This document shows, in pieces, positions 58,769 through 64,000 of a stretch of 64,000 bases of DNA. Every line of letters begins with the position of its first letter. Position 1 is the first letter of the stretch. The notes under the pieces were generated by a model. That model had not been told where the DNA came from. It saw nothing but the letters and a program-made list of their open reading frames with translations, and searched no databases. Both the position numbers and the translations under genes were made by a program. The DNA is from Mesostigma viride (taxonomy: Eukaryota > Streptophyta > Mesostigmatophyceae > Mesostigmatales > Mesostigmataceae), in contig RPFO01000167.1 in the NCBI GenBank assembly GCA_009746045.1, positions 2,208,152 to 2,272,151 on the forward strand. Reading direction: 5' to 3'.

Positions 58769-60277
58769 TCATCCGCTGCGGACTACCCAGAAGGTATCGG
58801 CCTCGTGATGCTTGTTGCGGTGCGTCGTCACCGTCGAGTTGGGCGGGAACGGCTCCCCCGTGTTTCGGATCCACGTCCAAAGCGCGTGCGTCTGGTTGAA
58901 CACCTCCAGGCGACCGTGGCCGTACGAGGCCTCGCGGAACGCCGACCACTTGGGCTGGGGGAAGATGTAGTTGCCGGCAATACCTTCCCTGTTGCCGCCA
59001 TCCCCGACGATGAGGTAGTAGGGCGCCTCGGAGCTCTTATGGTGATGCTTTTTCTTGGACAGAGGAGTCCCGTCGGCGAGCGTCGCGGGCTCGTAGACGC
59101 GGTAGGTGCGCTCGTACGCGTGCACGTGCCCGGCTATAATTAGATCCACCCCGCCGTGTATCATTGGCTCCTCCATGACCGCCTTCATCCCGAACGACTC
59201 GACCTCGCCCTGGTGCGCGGTGTTCGAGTTGTACCAGGGCGCGTGCATGACCGCGACCACCCAGGGCGTCCGGACGCGGTCCACGTTGCTCAGGTCCTTT
59301 TCGAGCCACTTGTACTGCGACGATTCGTCCCCGAATGCGGCGTAGGAGCACAGCATGATGCAGTGGACGGGCCCGATGTCGAACGAGTACCAGAGGGAGG
59401 AGGAGGAACCCGACGGTTGGTACGGCATCGGCCAGCGGGTCAGGTAGGCCAGGAAGGGCTCCTCGGAGGGGTCGTCGTAGATCTCCATCTCGTGATTCCC
59501 AGCGACAGTCATGAAAGGGATCTTGCCCGCGATGGGCTGGACCAGGCGGCCCCAGCTGTCCCACCGCGGCTGGAAACCGTCGGCGTAGGAGAGGTCGCCC
59601 GCGTACAGGACCGCGTGGACGCGCGAGATGTGCTCGACGTGGCGCAGGGTCTCCAGGGAGTTCTCGGTTTGGCCCAGGTCCCCGACAACGCCCAGGACAA
59701 CCGTCGCGTCGCGGCCGACCGCGGGGGGCATCGTGAAGTTGAGCTCGGGGCCGTCCAGGTAGTTGCCGTTGCAGCGGTAGTAGTAGCGGGTGCCGGGGAG
59801 GAGGTCCGGGAGGATCGCTTGGTGGATGTGGCCGGACGTGTAGTTGCCTTTGGTGTAGGTCGTCGTGCTGCCCAGCACGCGCCATTTGAGGATGCCGGAC
59901 TCGAGGCCGTACTGGACAGACGGCGGGCGCAGCGTCCCGGCTGCCACGTCCGGCGGCGAGTCGGTGATCCACACGACCGCCATCTTGTCCGGGCCCCACA
60001 GCGTCACATGCATCTGCTCCGGGGTGTTGTCGCCGGCGGAGCGGAGGAGGGGCTGACTGAGTGGGATGGGTTGGTTCTTAGGCGGGCGCACGTAGTCCGA
60101 GGTCACCGACGGCGGCGTTCCTCGCCACCATTCCATCAATTTGGCCGCGGGCGTCGTCACATAGTCTCCAATTGACATTTTGCGAGACTCGTTGTCGGAG
60201 GGATTGAAACCATGGGCCCCGATGGCGAGCAGGCATACATAGACCGCTGCCAGGAGGCAACGATCCCATGGCTTCAT
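58769..60277 (-). CDS. Purple acid phosphatase (metallophosphoesterase)
   Basis: Single-exon frame of 502 residues. ATG at 60277 (MKPWDRCLLAAVYVCLLAIG) is chosen because it starts a clear signal peptide, cleaved near AHG-FN; the frame extends 18 codons further but without an ATG. Residues about 75-185 form the N-terminal fibronectin-III-like domain of plant PAPs (MAVVWITDSPPD, GTRYYYRCNG). The five metal-binding motifs follow in order: GDLG, GDLSYAD, GNHE, VVAVMHAPWYN and AGHVHAYER. The C-terminal GDGGNREG and ASYGHGRLEV motifs are also conserved. Several N-x-S/T sites fit secretion. It should hydrolyse phosphate monoesters at acid pH with a dinuclear Fe-metal centre, in the secretory path, vacuole or cell wall; phosphate scavenging is the usual role. 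It is intronless, unlike the neighbouring host genes, and faces away from the F-box gene. Confidence 0.93.
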   Translation of the reverse strand: MKPWDRCLLAAVYVCLLAIGAHGFNPSDNESRKMSIGDYVTTPAAKLMEWWRGTPPSVTSDYVRPPKNQPIPLSQPLLRSAGDNTPEQMHVTLWGPDKMAVVWITDSPPDVAAGTLRPPSVQYGLESGILKWRVLGSTTTYTKGNYTSGHIHQAILPDLLPGTRYYYRCNGNYLDGPELNFTMPPAVGRDATVVLGVVGDLGQTENSLETLRHVEHISRVHAVLYAGDLSYADGFQPRWDSWGRLVQPIAGKIPFMTVAGNHEMEIYDDPSEEPFLAYLTRWPMPYQPSGSSSSLWYSFDIGPVHCIMLCSYAAFGDESSQYKWLEKDLSNVDRVRTPWVVAVMHAPWYNSNTAHQGEVESFGMKAVMEEPMIHGGVDLIIAGHVHAYERTYRVYEPATLADGTPLSKKKHHHKSSEAPYYLIVGDGGNREGIAGNYIFPQPKWSAFREASYGHGRLEVFNQTHALWTWIRNTGEPFPPNSTVTTHRNKHHEADTFWVVRSG

Positions 60278-61974
60278 TTTCGCTGCAGCTGGAGTCAGAC
60301 TTCGCCGCAGCGTCGCGATGTCTGCCAGCACGCACTAACAGGCTTTGCTGTCTGATTCAGTGATGCAAGCTCGCAATTCTCTCCAGAGCTGTGGGCTACC
60401 TCTAAACAACTTTTGCTTATCCACCTAGAAATGCTCTTGATGTCGCTCGTGGTAAAATACCGTGCACGCGCGGGCGCCTCTTGGTCGAAATTGCGAGTCA
60501 ATTTTTGCGTAAATGTGTCAACTGAAGGAGCATTATTCTGCTGGAATTCGCATCCACATGCCTCTTTCGCCCCTGCAGGCCTAATATTGGAGCCCTGACG
60601 ACTACGATACAGTACGTGTGCGACTGAGAAAGGCCGGTTCACCGTGGCACTGCCTCCGTGGCGCGCTCTGCAGCCTCCCAGGCCCTCTCCGGCCAAGCCC
60701 GAGGCGGTCGTGTCCGGACTCGAGCCGCCCAATTGAGTTTCACCAGGAGTGGTGACATGTCCAGCCAAAATTTCACGGGTACTAGGGTCTGGCCCCAAGG
60801 CTGCCGGCGGCTGCATTGGTCCGGCCCCTAGATAAATATAGGGGCTGCGGCTGAAATCGCCTGCCGGCGGGTGGTCATGGCCCCCATATGGCGAGCCTAC
60901 TGCCAAAGGGGATTTGCCACGTGGCAAGTGCTCGTCTGCTGCGTTGTCTTCACACGCTTCCGCGTTGGCTACTTGTACAATTCGCTTCCGCGGACACCTT
61001 TCAGCGGGGAAAGTCCCCCCGGGCTTCCGGGGAAAATTCAGCAAGCGCTGCGGAACTTAGATACTAAAATTTCGTTTTTTGTTCGTACCGTACAGCCAAT
61101 CATTTTGAGCCCGGATCAAATTGTGATCTGGTCACTGAACACGAAAATTTCAGCGCGTTGGGGGGGGGCATATGGGGGCCGGCTGTCGGCGCACCGGTGG
61201 CGGCGCCCCAGGGGGGCGCTAGCATACTGGGGGCCAGCAAGTTTCGTTCCGGCGGTTGGCATTGGACCCTGAGTTCAATATGGGGGCCGGACATTTCGAC
61301 CTGGCGGTGGCGGTATTGGGCCCCCAAATAGCATGGCTGTATGTCACCACTCCTGTTTCACCGCTTATCCCGTTTTGCATAATAATGTCTTGCTACGGCA
61401 GCGCCGCAGCGGGCGACTGGACAAAGCAACGGATCGGTAGTTACGTGTAACTGTTCCCTATATGTAAGGCCTTCTGTCATCAGACGCGTCCTGTAGCGGG
61501 TGCATCGGCAAATGCACGGGCACGCAGGCACGGTCTGGCTTAGTTGACTTGTCAACAATTTGCGCGCCAAGTTGAATAGGATGTACCTACTGGAGCTGCC
61601 GCCTGCCATGCCTTGTCGCCAACCGCAGTACTGGTCGCGTGGTGTGGTACCTGTCGCTCAGGCCATGTGTGGTTAATTCGCCCTTCGGATGTGACGCCAA
61701 TACGTTCGCATCGCCAGGCACACTTGACTGAGCCATCTGGCGAAAACAGAAAGAGTATTTCGTTCGAGGTTTTGTCGACAAGACGCGACGCAGCACAGCT
61801 TTTCGATAACTTCGATACTGGTTGATCACATGAAAAAAGCTGGTAGACGCAATGTTGCCTGAAATGGCGACTTCGCGTCTGTTTCTTTCCTTGTTGTTGC
61901 CATCGTAACAGCTTGTAGTCATGCGTGAATTTTCTTCGCGTGTGTGTAGGAACATTGTTCCCGTTTAGCTTATA
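60278..61974. other. Divergent intergenic region between phosphatase and F-box genes
   Basis: 1.7 kb shared upstream region. It contains several variants of a ggggccccatatgg-like block (60880, 61165, 61278, 61315) with cccccatatgg or tatgggggccgg cores, which could be diverged short repeats or regulatory sites. A minus-strand frame at 60295-61044 lacks any family signal and is not called. Confidence 0.4.
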
Positions 61975-63028
61975 ATGCCTCCAAATCAATCCGCGCTCGA
62001 CAGCGAGCGCGGCAATATTGACCTTGAAACTTTATGCCCGTGCAGCTGTTCTGCGCATGGCAGTCCTCAGAATGCCGAGCTGGGGGAAGGCCAAGCCGAA
62101 CCGGACGACGCCGTCTCTCTTGAATTGTTAGAAGCACTTCCCAGCGACGTTGCAGAGAGAATTTTCTTTCAGCTGGACCCGTACCGTATCTACCTGCTGG
62201 CGAAAGCGAGCCCTGTTCTCGCCAGATGCTGCAGCGCCTTTTGGCCGGCGCTCATGCGCTGTCTCTTCCTGCAACCCCTCTCCTCCGAGCCTTCCACCTC
62301 GCCGTCATCCTCGACCACGGCGGCCTTCACGAGCCACCGGGCCGACGAGACGCGCTGCGCTTGCCACGGATCCCGCGCACCGTCCACAGCCGACGCGGCT
62401 CGTGGGTCTTCCAATCCCCAGGCCGAAACCTCCGACACTGCTTCCTCCCCTCTGAATCGGCCAGATGCCAGCAGTAAGAAGCCCCTGCCAGCACATCGTC
62501 CCGACAGCTGGCCATCATGCAACAAATGGGGCATCGCCAGGGACGCACTCAGTTCATCGCGGCTCGCCCTCGGCCGCCATGCGCCCCATCTCAAGCGCTC
62601 TGGCCCAGCCGTCCCTATCGGATTCACCAAGGGGATTATGTCGTTGAAGATGATGGGCAACATGACTAGTGCGCTTTCGACACACGCAACTCCTGGCACG
62701 CCGGGCCACCGTGACGTCGAAAGTCCTAGCACCAATGCGGGCCTGTTGGCGTCGCCACCATCGGCTGGAGGTAATGCTGTCACCTGCGGGTCTGGCTGTG
62801 CACCCGGGGCTGGCTGTGCGTGCACGTCCACGCACAAGGGGGCCGATGGCTCCATCGGCAGTGGCCCCCATTGTCATCTTCCTTGCCACGGGCATCATCA
62901 CCATCAGCATGTCTGCGATCAAGCGCAGCCGCAGCATTCAGCCACAGCAGTTGCCTGTAATGGCAAATGCCGCTATCCAATGGGGCAGGGATCCCCCCCC
63001 CCACACCAGCAACAGCACCAGCACCAGC

Positions 63029-63102
<74 letters not shown>

Positions 63103-63731
63103 AACTGGGGGGAGGGCTGTTGGCGTTGCTCTGGGCAATGCTCTGGGCCCTGCTGTAGACCGTGCCATCCTGAACCTTGCCACCACCATCCATCGCAGGG
63201 CAAGTGTCACGCGGTCGCCGCCCAGAAGGCGCTGCTGGCGTCCTTTGAGCGTGCGGAGGATGCGGGCGTGCTACCTGCCATCGCACGCAGCGTGCCCGCC
63301 CACGCCATCCTGCGCCGCCGCGTGCTGCTGGTCAGCAAGAACCCAGTAGTCGCGCCATCGGCAGCATCGGCAGCAGCAGTGTCCGCAGTAGCAGCACGAA
63401 ATATGCCAGCATCAGCGTCAGCCGCAACAAGGGGCCTTGGGTCATCGGCAACCAGCTATAGTTCTGGCATTGGGCCGGCAGCAACGGGAGCATTGTCATC
63501 CGTGCATGCCATGGCTTTGGAAGCAGGGGGGCTGGCGTCCGGCACCGTCGGCGTGCCAGCAGCGGCAGTAGTTGCGGATGGGCTGGACACACTGTTGACA
63601 GGTCCAGCCGTACATTGGGCGGGGTGTGCTGCCGCAGGGACGTATGGCTCCATCAACGGCGCGCTGGCAGATGCGGTGCCGGGGGACGTGGTGCTGGTAA
63701 TGCCGGGTGAGTGGGAAAAAGGAGTTTCCAA
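61975..63731 (+). CDS. F-box protein with polyglutamine and start of a parallel beta-helix domain (5' exon)
   Basis: ATG at 61975. Residues about 48-97 (LELLEALPSDVAERIFFQLD ... FWPALMRCLFL) fit an F-box, the Skp1-binding motif of SCF ubiquitin ligases. A long low-complexity region follows: Ser/Pro/Ala-rich, then Cys/His-rich (CGSGCAPGAGCACTSTHKG, HHHHQHVCDQ), a run of about 25 Gln (CAG repeat), and another Cys/His-rich part. The last residues, GTYGSINGALADAVPGDVVL and VMPGEW, match the opening of the pectin-lyase-like beta-helix repeat found in FBXO11-type proteins. A splice donor (ccaa-gtaagt) at 63731/63732 ends the exon, and the rest lies beyond. Likely a substrate receptor of an SCF ligase; substrate unknown. 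Confidence 0.72.
63029..63103 (+). repeat. (CAG)n in the F-box gene, about 25 copies
   Basis: Nearly pure CAG run encoding polyglutamine in the F-box frame. The preceding CAGCAACAG/CACCAG triplets encode mixed Gln/His. Confidence 0.95.
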
Positions 63732-64000
63732 GTAAGTTTCTCCGTTAGAATCGACTAATAGCAGTATTGTTTCATTTGGAAGTAGGTATCCCTACAATTG
63801 AGCTATTTCTAGGTTATAGGGTGAGTGGGGCTGGTTGCAGGTGGAGGGGGGATGCTAGGACAGTGCGAGTGGGGTCGTTGTGATGGGGCGGGTGGGGTAC
63901 CTGTTATAGGGTGAGTGGGGCTGGGTACAGGGTGTGGCAGAGTGTGGAATACCTCACGTGTCGCGACTTCAAAGGTATATGCATGAACCCATCAAAGCAG
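63732..64000 (+). other. Intron of the F-box gene running to the window edge
   Basis: Begins at the gtaagt donor. It contains a diverged direct repeat (ggttatagggtgagtggggctgg at about 63813 and 63903). Possible acceptors exist (ggttgcag at 63840, atcaaagcag at 64000), but none is supported by a recognisable following exon. Confidence 0.5.

Noticed and set aside
59156-60175. 339-codon plus-strand frame
   Set aside because: Antisense shadow of the purple acid phosphatase in GC-rich sequence.
60295-61044. 249-codon minus-strand frame upstream of the phosphatase
   Set aside because: No domain, no transmembrane or repeat pattern, and it overlaps the expected promoter region; chance opening in GC-rich DNA is more likely.

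Overview
This is nuclear DNA of a eukaryote, most likely a green alga or another member of the Viridiplantae. Host exons are GC-rich with GT-AG introns. The host genes are of plant type: an NDT/NAD+-carrier-like mitochondrial carrier and a plant-like purple acid phosphatase. The LTR retrotransposon has a primer-binding site resembling the plant initiator-Met tRNA site. The species cannot be named from sequence alone. Host genes sit only at the two edges; about 50 kb in between is transposable elements (TEs) and repeats.

Layout. (1) 1134-4028: the 3' four exons of a mitochondrial carrier gene, with a 46-bp minisatellite in the last intron. (2) 4029-6194: no gene seen. (3) 6195-6533: a LINE ORF2-tail remnant. 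(4) 6544-42569: a 36-kb LTR retrotransposon with near-identical 702-bp LTRs and a perfect 5-bp target-site duplication (TSD). It keeps only a gag-like ORF and a scrap of Ty3/Gypsy RT-RNaseH. It is swollen by a nest: an inverted duplication of its gag 3' part (arms 8319-8922 and 39548-40163) encloses a 27.7-kb CACTA-type DNA transposon (11267-38986), which encloses a second DNA transposon with palindromic ends (about 14110-29734). The CACTA element carries two spliced genes on the minus strand and one plus-strand first exon. The inner element carries a DDE-type (CACTA/Plavaka-like) transposase gene and a convergent protein kinase gene. Its middle is present twice, in near-identical direct copies joined by a 790-bp indel-ridden segment that looks like unpolished sequence. 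(5) 43131-44918: a broken antisense LINE ORF1. (6) 46959-56276: a long LINE with three 168-bp 5' monomers, an intact ORF1 and a multiply frameshifted APE-RT ORF2. ORF2 is split by an unclassified 3.48-kb insertion with a 6-bp TSD. (7) 58769-60277: a purple acid phosphatase gene (minus). (8) 61975 to beyond 63731: an F-box protein with polyglutamine and the start of a beta-helix domain, cut by its first intron near the window edge.

How it fits together: the two intact-looking host loci at the right are divergent; the carrier at the left is cut by the window edge. The centre is a graveyard built by successive insertions whose order can be read from TSDs and interrupted structures: LINE remnant, then LTR element, then inverted gag rearrangement, then CACTA element, then kinase-bearing element. 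The most unusual content is the kinase-carrying DNA transposon and the large CACTA element with a repeat-rich, protease-like second protein. The tandem duplication inside the inner element may be an assembly artefact.
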